A stretch of DNA of 64,000 nt from UBA1413 sp964567485 (GCA_964567485.1 CAZMMX010000006.1:1-64000), one strand, 5' to 3'. Numbered from the stretch's first letter, positions 52,443-61,909 are shown. The notes: generated by a model from the sequence alone, not told the origin. Made by a program: numbers and translations.

Positions 52443-52679
52443 ATGAAAGCCATTGAACTTAATTCAGAAACCGATCAGGACGGTGTGCTGAAAATAAGCT
52501 ATAAAATTAATAAATCAAACAGCAAAGTCCGCGTGCTGATTCTTTATGAAGAAAAAAATGAGTCAGATGAGGAAAAATTATGGATGGATTCTATAGCAAA
52601 AAATCCATCTTTCGACTTTTTAAATGATCCCGCAGAGGACATCTACACAATAAAAGATGGGGAGCCATTCCATGATTAA
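52443..52679 (+). CDS. small antitoxin-like protein of a MazF/PemK-type module
   Basis: 78 residues, acidic. It resembles small proteins encoded before PemK/MazF toxins in Bacteroidetes and cyanobacteria, with an N-terminal MKAIELN..TD.DG..KI.Y half and a C-terminal NPSFDFLNDPAEDIYTIKDG.PFHD half. The latter is probably the toxin-binding tail. The start ATG at 52443 follows a -7 element. Its last 8 bp overlap the start of a toxin remnant. The antitoxin frame is intact, the toxin is not. Confidence 0.65.
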   Translation: MKAIELNSETDQDGVLKISYKINKSNSKVRVLILYEEKNESDEEKLWMDSIAKNPSFDFLNDPAEDIYTIKDGEPFHD

Positions 52680-52852
52680 TAATTCGATCGTCCTGATGCC
52701 ATTCCCTTTCGATGATTTCACCTCCACCAAGCTTCGTCCTGCCCTTTGTAGTGACAATCCCCAAATCCATCATAGTTAGGAAACTTGGGAGAATTAACCA
52801 TACGGTTGAAAAAATTATCTACCGGAAATTGACGGAAATGTTTCAAAGATAA
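52672..52852 (+). pseudogene. decayed MazF/PemK-family toxin
   Basis: Begins at an ATG overlapping the antitoxin stop. The first frame reads MINNSIVLMPFPFDDFTSTKLRPALC, a clear MazF/PemK N-terminus, then stops at 52777. A second frame, shifted by one, reads VTIPKSIIVRKLGRINHTV and continues EKIIYRKLTEMFQR to a TAA at 52852, which fits the family C-terminus. Together about 60 codons remain of a usual 110 or so, so the middle is deleted and the frame broken. Inactive toxin inferred. Confidence 0.75.
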
Positions 52853-52868
52853 AGCTATACCTTCATCC

Positions 52869-54566
52869 CTACCCCTTCATCTTCCCTTCCACAATTTTTA
52901 GTATTTCCCCTTCCATGGACTCTGCCTTTGCAGCAATTGTTTCGGCCTTGTGAAGGATCTCCATCATCTTTACCTTATCAGAAAGGCCTGAGGCATTGAT
53001 TTTCACGTTAAGCCAGGCACCCCTGACGGCCGTACGGGCACAGAGGGCCCCCACCCCGGCATCGGAAACCGAATTGGGATTTCCCATTCCGGCCATGGCC
53101 CGCATTACCTCCATGCTTTCCAGGGAGAGTTCCATCACCTTCAGGGGCACCAGCATGGCGTTCAGGGTAGCCTCCTGGATGGCCTCTTTGCGGTCGGCCT
53201 TTTCCTGGTCAGTGGCCTTAGGGAGGGCAAAGGCATCCATCAGCCGGTCAAACGCCAGGGTATCTTCCTCGACACAGGTCAGCAGAGCATTGTAATAATG
53301 CTTTCCCTTTTCCGCCCATGCAGAAAACTCCTCCCAGCGGTCGTCCCAGCCCCGTTTGTGGGAAGAGAGGTTGGCCACCATGGTCCCCAGGGAAGCCCCC
53401 AGGGCCCCCACGGCAGCCGATACCGAACCGCCACCCGGTGCCGGCGACTCAGAAGCCGTCTCTTCGATGAATCCCCGCACCGTAAGCACCTGTAGTTTCG
53501 CGGGGGACTCTTCCTCCAGCATATATTCGATAATTCTTTTCTTCGGATCGAAAGGAGCCAGTTCATCCAGTCCCAGCGATTTCACGGCCATACGGATCAG
53601 CTCACCGTCGGAGACTCCTGTCGACCGCTGCTGTTTCTGCAAAAAGTAGCGACCGGCCTCCAGCATGGCATTCACAGGGATAAGCCCTATCAGTTCCGAC
53701 CCGGTCACCCTGATTCCCCGGAGGCGTGCCTTTTCGCACACCTCGTCAAAGGCCACATGGAGCGGCGTCACCGTGATATCGGTGAGGTTCATGGAGATCT
53801 GGGCGATGCCGTATTCCTGAATAAACCACCCGATGGCCCTCACCTTTTTCAGGGATCCGGGAATCCTGACCGGCTCCCCGTCATCTCCTGTGACGATCTT
53901 ACCCGTCACCGGATCGCCTTCGCGGAGCACCCGGCCGGCTTCGCGCACGTCAAAGGCCACGGCATTGGCACGGCGTACCGAGGTGGTGTTCAGGTTGACA
54001 TTGTACGCCACCAGGAAGTTGCGGGCGCCGATGGCTGTCGCCCCGGTGCGGGCCACATGGCCATTCCACTCCGAAGGACCGAAATCGGGCTTCCAGATTG
54101 GTGAGGCCAGCTTTTCCTTCAGCCCCTCATACTCCCCCGACCGGCAGTAGGCCAAACTGCGGCGTTCTTCCGTGGAGGCGGCATATTCATAACCGTAAAC
54201 GGGGATTCCCAGCTCTTCACCCACCCTTTGGGCCAGTTGCAGCGCCCAGGCCACGGTCTCCTCCATGGTGATGTTGGCCACGGGAACCAGGGGACACACA
54301 TCGGTGGCCCCGAAACGGGGATGCTCCCCGTGGTGCTGCTGCATGTCGATCAGGAGCGAGGCCTCCCTGATCGCCCGGAATGCCGCTTCCACCACGGCAG
54401 CAGGCTCTCCCACAAAGGTATATACCGTGCGGTTGGTGGCCTTCCCGGGATCCACATTCAATAACCTGACCCCTTCCGACTGGCGAATCACCGCAGCAAT
54501 CCTTTCGATGACTTCCCGATTGCGCCCCTCTGAGAAATTGGGCACACACTCTATCAATTGACGCAT
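52869..54566 (-). CDS. ftcD: bifunctional glutamate formimidoyltransferase / formimidotetrahydrofolate cyclodeaminase
   Basis: Last step of histidine degradation: moves the formimino group to tetrahydrofolate, then releases ammonia. 565 residues. The transferase half (1 to about 325) begins RQLIECVPNFSEGR and has HHGEHPRFGATDVCPLVP; the cyclodeaminase half has SPAPGGGSVSAAVGALGASLGTMV. The fusion matches mammalian FTCD in layout. Lies downstream of hutI on the same strand. The start at 54566 fits the family; 54572 adds two residues. Confidence 0.95.
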   Translation of the reverse strand: MRQLIECVPNFSEGRNREVIERIAAVIRQSEGVRLLNVDPGKATNRTVYTFVGEPAAVVEAAFRAIREASLLIDMQQHHGEHPRFGATDVCPLVPVANITMEETVAWALQLAQRVGEELGIPVYGYEYAASTEERRSLAYCRSGEYEGLKEKLASPIWKPDFGPSEWNGHVARTGATAIGARNFLVAYNVNLNTTSVRRANAVAFDVREAGRVLREGDPVTGKIVTGDDGEPVRIPGSLKKVRAIGWFIQEYGIAQISMNLTDITVTPLHVAFDEVCEKARLRGIRVTGSELIGLIPVNAMLEAGRYFLQKQQRSTGVSDGELIRMAVKSLGLDELAPFDPKKRIIEYMLEEESPAKLQVLTVRGFIEETASESPAPGGGSVSAAVGALGASLGTMVANLSSHKRGWDDRWEEFSAWAEKGKHYYNALLTCVEEDTLAFDRLMDAFALPKATDQEKADRKEAIQEATLNAMLVPLKVMELSLESMEVMRAMAGMGNPNSVSDAGVGALCARTAVRGAWLNVKINASGLSDKVKMMEILHKAETIAAKAESMEGEILKIVEGKMKG

Positions 54567-54605
54567 AACCATCTTAAATCTTAAATAACACGCTGATGTT
54601 CTAAT

Positions 54606-54681
54606 TCACTGATATTCTGATCGTCTAATTCACTGATATTCTGATCGTCTAATTCACTGATATTCTGATCGTCTAATCTTC
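54606..54681. repeat. 24-bp tandem repeat between hutI and ftcD
   Basis: Three copies of a 24-bp unit beginning CTAATTCACTGATATTCTGA, then a partial unit CTAATC joined to the hutI end. Part of the array recurs after the second gap, so the true copy number is uncertain. Confidence 0.8.
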
Positions 54682-54701
54682 CGACATGGGAAAAAACTCG
54701 C
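54647..54701. repeat. 55-bp sequence repeated on the other side of the second assembly gap
   Basis: Identical to 54802-54856. It contains one repeat unit and the last codons of hutI, so a false second copy of the hutI 3' end appears before the gap. Confidence 0.9.
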
Positions 54702-54801
54702 NNNNNNNNNNNNNNNNNNNNNNNNNNNNNNNNNNNNNNNNNNNNNNNNNNNNNNNNNNNNNNNNNNNNNNNNNNNNNNNNNNNNNNNNNNNNNNNNNNN
54801 N
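54702..54801. other. assembly gap (100 N)
   Basis: A run of exactly 100 N flanked by the same 55-bp sequence on both sides. Confidence 0.98.
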
Positions 54802-54827
54802 GTCTAATTCACTGATATTCTGATCGT

Positions 54828-56090
54828 CTAATCTTCCGACATGGGAAAAAACTCGCCGTTCAGGATGACCGCGTCGACGGGGTTGGAACCATAATGGTAA
54901 AAGAGGCCGGCGATATCAGACATTTCACGGGTAATGATGAGATTGGCCACTTTTCCGCGGGCGATGCTGCCCAGGCGGTCGTTGATGCCCATGGCATAGG
55001 CACCGTTGAGGGTCATGGCGTGGAGCACTTCCTCAGGCATCATTTTTTGTTGCAGACAGGCCAGGGATCCCACGAGGGGCATATTTCCCGAGGGTGAAGA
55101 GCCGGGATTGAAATCGGAGGCCAGGGCAACAGGTAGTCCGGCATCGATCAGCCGGCGGGCGGGAGCATAGGGCATTCCCAGAAAGAAGGAGGCCCCCGGC
55201 AATAACGCCGGCATGGTTTCACTTCCTTTCAATGCGGCAATCTCAGCATCTCCCATATATTCGAGGTGGTCAACACTCAGGGCATTATATTTCACCCCCA
55301 CCTGAACACCGCCTGAGAAAGCCATCTCATTGGCATGTATTTTCGCCCGCAAGCCGTGTTTTATCCCAGCCATCAGGATCCGTTCGGTATCTTCGACTGA
55401 AAAATAGCCCTCCTCACAGAAAACATCGATAAAGTCGGCGAGCTCCTCTGCGGCCACCACGGGAATCATCTCGTTGATGATTTCGTCGACATAGCCCCGG
55501 GTATTTCCCCGGAATCGTTCCGGAACGGCATGGGCCCCCAGGAAAGTGGCCCGTATGCATACCGGTAGAAATTGTCTCAGGCGCCTGATCACCCTGAGCA
55601 TCTTCAGCTCATCCTCCAGATGAAGCCCATAGCCGCTCTTTATCTCCAGGGCTCCGGTTCCATAACGGATCATCTTCTTCACCCTCTGCAACGCCTGGCT
55701 GAATAGCTCATCTTCGGAAGTATTATGCAGCAGTGCTGCAGAGTTGAGGATCCCTCCCCCGGCTTCGGCGATTTGCTGATAGGACAATCCTTTGATGCGG
55801 CCCACAAATTCCATCTCGCGGGAGCCGGCGTAAACGACATGGGTGTGGGAATCGCACCAACAGGGCAAAACAAGCCGCCCCGAGCAATCGACCTCCACCA
55901 GCGCATAATCATCGAGCCTGATCCTTCCCATTTCACTCATGGGGCCGAAATCGGCAATGGTCTCATCGCTGATCAGCAGAAAGGCATTCTGAATTATGCC
56001 GACCTGTGCCATCTCCTTCCCCGCCCTCCACAGGAGTGGATGTTCCTCGGTCAGTACCAAATGACCAATATTTTCCAACAATAATTGCAT
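54828..56090 (-). CDS. hutI: imidazolonepropionase
   Basis: Hydrolyses imidazolone-5-propionate to N-formimino-glutamate, the substrate of the ftcD product downstream. 420 residues of the amidohydrolase fold. The metal site is DSHTHVVYAGSR, followed by GTGALEIKSGYGL, LGAHAVPERFRG, IHANEM, SVDHLEYMG and the late Asp in ALASDFNPGSSPSG. Intact, with its 3' end 25 bp after the gap. hutH and hutU are not in the window. Confidence 0.95.
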   Translation of the reverse strand: MQLLLENIGHLVLTEEHPLLWRAGKEMAQVGIIQNAFLLISDETIADFGPMSEMGRIRLDDYALVEVDCSGRLVLPCWCDSHTHVVYAGSREMEFVGRIKGLSYQQIAEAGGGILNSAALLHNTSEDELFSQALQRVKKMIRYGTGALEIKSGYGLHLEDELKMLRVIRRLRQFLPVCIRATFLGAHAVPERFRGNTRGYVDEIINEMIPVVAAEELADFIDVFCEEGYFSVEDTERILMAGIKHGLRAKIHANEMAFSGGVQVGVKYNALSVDHLEYMGDAEIAALKGSETMPALLPGASFFLGMPYAPARRLIDAGLPVALASDFNPGSSPSGNMPLVGSLACLQQKMMPEEVLHAMTLNGAYAMGINDRLGSIARGKVANLIITREMSDIAGLFYHYGSNPVDAVILNGEFFPMSED

Positions 56091-56163
56091 CGTCCCAGGT
56101 TTTGATTGTGGGGATTAAGATACAAAATGTAAAGTTCAGGAAGGTGATATCCGTCACATTTTC

Positions 56164-56197
56164 ACAAAAAGAGGCTGCCCTTTTGGGACAGCCTCTA
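56164..56197 (-). terminator. terminator after the Sus operon
   Basis: On the minus strand arms AGAGGCTGTCC and GGGCAGCCTCT pair, with one mismatch, around a 5-nt loop, followed by TTTTTG. 22 bp after the last lipoprotein gene. Confidence 0.75.
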
Positions 56198-56218
56198 TTA
56201 GAATCAAGGAATAATTCC

Positions 56219-57049
56219 TTATGGTAAGGTGAGAATTTCGATTCCGGCACCAAAGGAGCCTGCTGACACGGTATAAGCCCCCACTTTCAGGGTGACCACT
56301 TTTCCGTCGATGGTCCCGACCACTTTGGTCATGGAGACATCGCCGTAGGTGCCATGTTTGTAGCAAATCTGGTCGGGGAAAACCACGGTTTTTCCATCGG
56401 AAGAGATCTGGAAGGCCAAATCGCGGTAACCAAAGGGACTTTTGATTTTGTAGACATTTGCCCCATTGGCTTTTTCCACCTGCACGTCGTAGGTTTCGCC
56501 CCACCATCCGTCCATGGAATTGAGGGAGGCGGTCATTGGAGCACCAAAGGTGAGCAACTTGGAAGCATTTACACTTACCGAGCCCACCTTGCTGGGTGAA
56601 ACCATTTCGGCGTCAGCGATTGCAAGGGTAAAGGGAAAGGCCAATTTCACCACGATGTCATTTCCGGTAGCACTGGCGTTATCCAGATTAATGGAAAGTG
56701 CACCGGGATTAACCAATGCGAGATTACCGTAGTTGACTTCCACGTTGGTTCCTCCCTCTCCGGCATTGAACTTGGCACCGCCAGGTACTGTAAACACCGT
56801 CGTGTAATTGGGCAATGTGGAAGTAAGGTTGACAGGGACCGTCAATTCGCCGCCTTTATCGGTACGGCCTATGGGAACAAGAATCTTGCTGCCATCGTTA
56901 TCGGTCATGTCAGGGTTAAAGGTGGGCGCCATAAAACTCACCTTTCCGGCATCCCCGGCGTAGAGAGCGCCTTCAGTTTCCTCCTCACAGGAACTCATCA
57001 GAGCCCCGGAAAGGACGACCGCTAATATTGCCAAATATTTTCTTTTCAT
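56219..57049 (-). CDS. SusE-position surface lipoprotein
   Basis: 276 residues with a lipoprotein signal (MKRKYLAILAVVLSGALMSSC; Cys21) and an acidic EEET stretch after the cysteine, which fits the known Bacteroidetes lipoprotein surface-export signal. The mature part is beta-rich (for example GGELTVPVNLTSTLPNYTTVF and ALSINLDNASATGNDIVVKLAF, a Calx-beta-like pattern). Third gene after susC and susD (22-bp spacer), a place usually held by glycan-binding lipoproteins. Ligand unknown. Confidence 0.7.
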   Translation of the reverse strand: MKRKYLAILAVVLSGALMSSCEEETEGALYAGDAGKVSFMAPTFNPDMTDNDGSKILVPIGRTDKGGELTVPVNLTSTLPNYTTVFTVPGGAKFNAGEGGTNVEVNYGNLALVNPGALSINLDNASATGNDIVVKLAFPFTLAIADAEMVSPSKVGSVSVNASKLLTFGAPMTASLNSMDGWWGETYDVQVEKANGANVYKIKSPFGYRDLAFQISSDGKTVVFPDQICYKHGTYGDVSMTKVVGTIDGKVVTLKVGAYTVSAGSFGAGIEILTLP

Positions 57050-57071
57050 AATTTACTCTTTTAAATGGTCA

Positions 57072-58631
57072 TTAAATGGGATTCTGGTCAGCAGTGGCAT
57101 CCATATTCGGATTTCCGTCGAACTCCTTCTGGGGGATAGTAAGGATAAACTCCTTGCTGTCTACCTGACGGGTGTTGAAGTTGAGCTTCTGCGAATGGTT
57201 CGATCCGGGAGCATTCCGATCGAAACCGGTTTTCAGCCTGAGAATGTCGAAAATACGTTCTGACTCACCCCAGAGTTCGATGCGGCGCTGCAACAGGATC
57301 ATATCCATCAGGGTGGTGTTGGCCCCGAATGAGGTATAGGAGATGTCGGCTGAATTGGTCAGCCCTTCCAGCTGTTCGGCATAACCGCTGGGATTACGAA
57401 GCTTCATCAGTGATTCCAGGGTGGTTTTGGCTTCCCCGAATTTGCCGGCATGGGCCAGAGCTTCGGCTTTCAGCAATACCATCTCCTCGGCACGCATGTA
57501 AATATAATCTCCCAGGTATTTGGCCTTGTCAGAGAAGTAGTATTTGAACTGGTTGTAACTCTGGTTTGGTCCTGAGGACTCCACCTGTGCCGCAGGCAGT
57601 TTGGGATTCCACCACTGTTTCCGTTTGTCGGCATCGGGAATCTGGTCGTAAAGCCAGTTGTAGATACATTTACGGGAAGATTCACCATACATTTCGGCTT
57701 CTGAATCCATATGGCTGTAGAAAGAGGCATAAATGGTCGCCTGGTCGGCAATCACTTCTGATCCCCACATCACGCCCGTCAGGTTACGGTTGTTGAAACC
57801 CGAATAGAGGTCATTATCGGAGGAGATCATGGAAAGTCCCGGTTTCAGCAGGGCTTCGCCGGCAAATTTTGCGGCATCGTCCCAGTTGTTCATGACCAAA
57901 GAAACCCTGGCCTTGATGGCATTGGCAACGTAATAGTCGATGTGAGACTTATGGGTCTGAATGCTCTTGTCTTCCGCAAAGAGGGCAATGGCATCGTCGA
58001 GGTCCTTGTTGATCTGGTCGTACACTTCCTGCACAGTACCGCGGCCTTTACCTTCCGACTGGGCAGTAGTAGGCTCGGTATAGAGCGGCACACCAGGAGC
58101 ACTTTCATGGCCTTTGTAGGTCTGCTGGAAACTCTGGATCAGCTGGAAATAGGCATATGCCCGCATGGTTAAGGCCTGGGCAATCAGATTGTTGACCTGA
58201 ACAGGATCTCCTGCGATGGTCTCCTTCTGCGGGATGATGTAATTCACATTGTTGATCAAGGTGTAGTAGAAGTTCCAGGTACCATAAGATCTCCAGTTGG
58301 TGGAGGTGTACCGGCTGCGCACATCATAACGGTAGTCAAAGTAGAACCAACCGTTCCCCATCTGATCCTGCAGGAAATCTTCACCCATCAGGGAGGTGTA
58401 CATATTGGTCGACAGAATTCCAAAGTTCTGGTGGGTATTACCATCGGTCCAGCCCGAGACGAACAATAAGCGGTATACCCCATCCATGGCCACCTGGGCG
58501 CTGTTGATGTCGGCAAAAATCGTCGGTCCGGTCACCTTTTCCGTAGGCGCTGTCTCCAGCAAATCCTGATCACAGGAGGTAAGTCCCGCGATAACAGGCA
58601 AAAACATCAGTATAGCTAATATCTTTTTCAT
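57072..58631 (-). CDS. SusD/RagB-family nutrient uptake lipoprotein
   Basis: 519 residues. Lipoprotein signal (MKKILAILMFLPVIAGLTSC; Cys20), then the SusD N-terminal region TAPTEKVTGPTIFADINSAQVAMDGVYRLL and the helical TPR core with ALTMRAYAYFQLIQ, and the C-terminal RRIELWGESERIFDILR segment. It forms the lid over the SusC barrel and captures substrate at the cell surface. Lies 12 bp after susC. Confidence 0.93.
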   Translation of the reverse strand: MKKILAILMFLPVIAGLTSCDQDLLETAPTEKVTGPTIFADINSAQVAMDGVYRLLFVSGWTDGNTHQNFGILSTNMYTSLMGEDFLQDQMGNGWFYFDYRYDVRSRYTSTNWRSYGTWNFYYTLINNVNYIIPQKETIAGDPVQVNNLIAQALTMRAYAYFQLIQSFQQTYKGHESAPGVPLYTEPTTAQSEGKGRGTVQEVYDQINKDLDDAIALFAEDKSIQTHKSHIDYYVANAIKARVSLVMNNWDDAAKFAGEALLKPGLSMISSDNDLYSGFNNRNLTGVMWGSEVIADQATIYASFYSHMDSEAEMYGESSRKCIYNWLYDQIPDADKRKQWWNPKLPAAQVESSGPNQSYNQFKYYFSDKAKYLGDYIYMRAEEMVLLKAEALAHAGKFGEAKTTLESLMKLRNPSGYAEQLEGLTNSADISYTSFGANTTLMDMILLQRRIELWGESERIFDILRLKTGFDRNAPGSNHSQKLNFNTRQVDSKEFILTIPQKEFDGNPNMDATADQNPI

Positions 58632-58643
58632 GTGTCGAATAGA

Positions 58644-61600
58644 TTAAAATTTAACATTGATACCTGCAGAAATGATCCTGTTCGGTGTGTATGCGAAGTC
58701 AGTACTTCCCGAGAAGTTATACTGGGGGTTCATTCCCTGCCTGTGGCTGAAGAGGTAAAGGTTGTCACCCTGCACAAAGATCCTGGCAGATTCAAGTCCC
58801 AGGGTTCTGAGGTTCTGGAAGGTGTATCCCAAAGCAACGTTCTTGATGGAGAGATAAGAAGCATCAATCAGTGACCTGTCGGTCAGCGTGAAGGTCTGGT
58901 CTTTCTGGACCCTCGGCACGTCGGTGACATCACCGGGTTGTTTCCAGGCCCTGAGGACGTCGCGGACATAGTTGTTACCCATATAGAGCGGGTTCATATA
59001 GTTGTACCCGATATAGTCATAAATCTTTCCGCCGATGGAATAGGTGGTCAGGATGGAAAAGTCAAAATTATAGAAGTTGAGGTTGGTACCCACGGAACCG
59101 TAAAGATCGGGGATGCGGCTGCCCAGGATCACCCTGCTGGCGGCGGCTTTTGTTTTGTCGGCCGAGATATAGGGTTCTCCGGGATTGCCTTCGGCATCCT
59201 TATCATACACCCAGTAAAGTTGGGCGCCATTGGAGGGATCCACACCGGCACTGCGTGCCATGTAGAAGGAATTCAGGGTCTCGCCCACCCTGATGATGGT
59301 GGTACCGCCAATGATCTCATCCTGTTCGTCGGTGAGTTTCAGCACTTCATTTTTGACCGTCGATCCCATGGCATTGATGCTCCAGAGGAGATTCTTGGTT
59401 TTGATCACGTCGTAAGAGGCAGAAAGGTCAAAGCCTGAGTTTTTCATGTCGCCTACGTTGTCATAGAAACCGTTGAAGCCCAGTGAAGTGGCCATTGGGC
59501 GATAAAGGAGCATGTCGGTGGTGGTACGGGTGTACCATTCAATGCCTAAGTTGAGGCGATCGAAGAAGCGGCCTTCGAGACCGACGTTCAGGTTTTCGTT
59601 TTTCTCCCATGAAACCTCTTTGTTTTCGAGGGAAGTCACCACGGCACCGTTCAGTCCGGCATTGTTGTAAGTCAGGTCATAGAACGACTGCCAGGCATAC
59701 AGACCTACAGCGTTGTTCCCCTGGGTACCGAAGCTGGCTTTCACCGTCAGGTTATTCACCCAGGTCAGCGGATCCATGAAGGCCTCTTCCGAAACCCTCC
59801 AGGAAGCTCCTACCGACCAGAAATCACCCCAGCGGAAATCCTTGTTGAAGTGCGAAGAACCGTCGGTACGGTAGCTTGCCGAGAAGTAGTAACGGTCAGC
59901 GAAATCGTAATTCAACCTGGAGAAGTAAGATTCCAGGGCATCGTTGTTTTCGTAGGAGGTGGCATCGGCAATGGTGGACCCAGATGCCAGTTCAAACAAA
60001 CCACCAAAGGGGAATCCGGTCTTCTGGGCCGTAAGATAGTTGTATTTGTTATGGTAGTATTCATGACCACCCATCAAATCGATGCTGTGCGAACCGAAGC
60101 CCCTGGCCCAGGTAAGGATCTGGTTGAAGGTATAGGAGAAGGTCTTGCCATATTCCTTGGTCAATCGTCCCTTGACTTCACCCGAAGCATTCCCGAAATA
60201 GGGATTGTAATAAGTGGTGGAGTATGAGCCCACGTAGTCAAATCCCAGGTTCATGGCGAAGGTAAATCCCTGTAAGAGGCCGTATTTCTCGTTATTGGTG
60301 TTGAATTCCACCACGGAACGACCGCTGACATTATCGCTGTTGCTCATATATTTGTCATCATAGAGCACGGCAATGGAGTTGAAGTTCTGCTGGGCCCCTG
60401 CGGCACGGCTTTTCCCGTAGTCGAACAGCGGCACGCCCAAAGCGTCTTTGATCAGCCCACCGTTGGCATCCCTTTCCCAGATGGGATAGATGGGAGCCAT
60501 TTGTTCGGCGGAATACCACACATTAGAGGTAGCAGAACCGTCAGCCCCCAGGAAGTTGGTCTTGGCCAGGGCGAAGTTGGCCGACATCCCCATTTTGAAC
60601 CAATCGGTAGTTTTGTGGTCGACACTCAAACGACCGGTCATACGGTCAAATGAAGTGGTCTTCAGCAAACCGTCTTCCTTCAGGTAGTTGACAGAAGCCA
60701 GGGCTTTGGTCTTCATATTACCCCCGGAAACATCGAGCTGGTACTCCTGACGCAGCGGATTTTCGGCGGTGACCTCATCGAGCCAGTTGTCGGTCCACTT
60801 GAGCTGTGCGGAAGGATTCACCTTGCCGGTCACCGGATCGATCAATTCAGCCAGGGGCATGTTATAAGGGTTGTACTGCTCAGCGACACCGAGAATTCCG
60901 TCGATGTTACCCTTCATACGGGTAATGGCGTTGATGCCGGCCTGTGCTTCAGGAACCCCCTTGGCAAAGACTTCATCGTTTTTAAAGGCCTGGAAAGCCG
61001 TTTCCAGATACTCAGACTGGTTCATCACATCGTAGCGCGGAATGGCCCTTGAACTGACCCCTACCGTAGCCTTGAAATTGGCGGAAATCTTGCCAGAAGT
61101 GTCTTTCCCCGCTTTGGTGGTGATCATGACCACCCCGTTGGCACCCCTCGATCCGTACAGAGCACCGGCAGAAGCGTCCTTCAGAATGGTGATGCTTTCA
61201 ATATCATTGGGGTTTATGGCATTCAGGTTACCATCGTAGGGAACACCGTCGACAACGTACAAAGGAGTCGTAGTGGCATTGATAGATCCAAAACCACGGA
61301 TTACAATCGAAGCGCCGGAACCGGGCTGGCCACTTCCAAGAGTGGACTGCACACCGGGGACAATCCCGTCAAGGGCCTTGCTGATCGATGCTACCGACCT
61401 GGTTTCCAGTTTGTCGGAGCCTACCGAGGCCGCAGATCCAGTAAAAGAACTCTTTTTGGCTGTACCATACGCCACGGAAATCACTTCATCGATCATCCGG
61501 GTGTCTGATTCCAAAAGGACATTTACCTGTGCACTTACCGGAACCTCCTGTGTAACCATCCCCACAAAGGAGATCACCAGCGTCTGCGCATTCTGCGGAA

Positions 61601-61793
61601 CATTCAGGGAAAAGTTCCCGTCAGCATTCGTCACCGTTCCAATGGTCGTCCCTTTCACCACAACGGATGCTCCGGGAACAGGAGAACGGTCCTCCGCCGA
61701 TGTCACATTACCGGTTACCAACCGGGTCTGTGCAACAACAACCTGCAAACCCGCAAAAACCAGGAGAGCAAGCAATAAAGACAATTTTCTCAT
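58644..61793 (-). CDS. SusC/RagA-family TonB-linked outer membrane protein
   Basis: 1049 residues. Signal peptide (ending VVA-Q), a carboxypeptidase-regulatory-like domain (about 25-105), a TonB-dependent plug (SISKALDGIVPGVQSTLGSGQPGSGASIVIRG-type segment, with GSINATTTPLYVVDGVPY and LKDASAGALYGSRGANGVV), and a 22-strand barrel ending in ISAGINVKF. It imports the substrate captured by the SusD partner. First gene of a three-gene operon without enzymes or a visible regulator. Confidence 0.95.
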   Translation of the reverse strand: MRKLSLLLALLVFAGLQVVVAQTRLVTGNVTSAEDRSPVPGASVVVKGTTIGTVTNADGNFSLNVPQNAQTLVISFVGMVTQEVPVSAQVNVLLESDTRMIDEVISVAYGTAKKSSFTGSAASVGSDKLETRSVASISKALDGIVPGVQSTLGSGQPGSGASIVIRGFGSINATTTPLYVVDGVPYDGNLNAINPNDIESITILKDASAGALYGSRGANGVVMITTKAGKDTSGKISANFKATVGVSSRAIPRYDVMNQSEYLETAFQAFKNDEVFAKGVPEAQAGINAITRMKGNIDGILGVAEQYNPYNMPLAELIDPVTGKVNPSAQLKWTDNWLDEVTAENPLRQEYQLDVSGGNMKTKALASVNYLKEDGLLKTTSFDRMTGRLSVDHKTTDWFKMGMSANFALAKTNFLGADGSATSNVWYSAEQMAPIYPIWERDANGGLIKDALGVPLFDYGKSRAAGAQQNFNSIAVLYDDKYMSNSDNVSGRSVVEFNTNNEKYGLLQGFTFAMNLGFDYVGSYSTTYYNPYFGNASGEVKGRLTKEYGKTFSYTFNQILTWARGFGSHSIDLMGGHEYYHNKYNYLTAQKTGFPFGGLFELASGSTIADATSYENNDALESYFSRLNYDFADRYYFSASYRTDGSSHFNKDFRWGDFWSVGASWRVSEEAFMDPLTWVNNLTVKASFGTQGNNAVGLYAWQSFYDLTYNNAGLNGAVVTSLENKEVSWEKNENLNVGLEGRFFDRLNLGIEWYTRTTTDMLLYRPMATSLGFNGFYDNVGDMKNSGFDLSASYDVIKTKNLLWSINAMGSTVKNEVLKLTDEQDEIIGGTTIIRVGETLNSFYMARSAGVDPSNGAQLYWVYDKDAEGNPGEPYISADKTKAAASRVILGSRIPDLYGSVGTNLNFYNFDFSILTTYSIGGKIYDYIGYNYMNPLYMGNNYVRDVLRAWKQPGDVTDVPRVQKDQTFTLTDRSLIDASYLSIKNVALGYTFQNLRTLGLESARIFVQGDNLYLFSHRQGMNPQYNFSGSTDFAYTPNRIISAGINVKF

Positions 61794-61840
61794 AATTCAA
61801 TTTTAAATTTGTAAATTCAATAGTCTAAAGCTTTTATGTC

Positions 61841-61858
61841 AACGTTGCGAAACTATAA
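61841..61858 (-). promoter_or_regulatory. possible susC promoter -7 element
   Basis: On the minus strand, TAGTTTCG is a 7-of-8 match to TAnnTTTG about 60 bp before the susC start. No clear -33 element. Confidence 0.25.
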
Positions 61859-61909
61859 AAATAATTTGAAAAATTAACATGTTTTAAGACTTTTGGAGAG
61901 CGTACAGGG

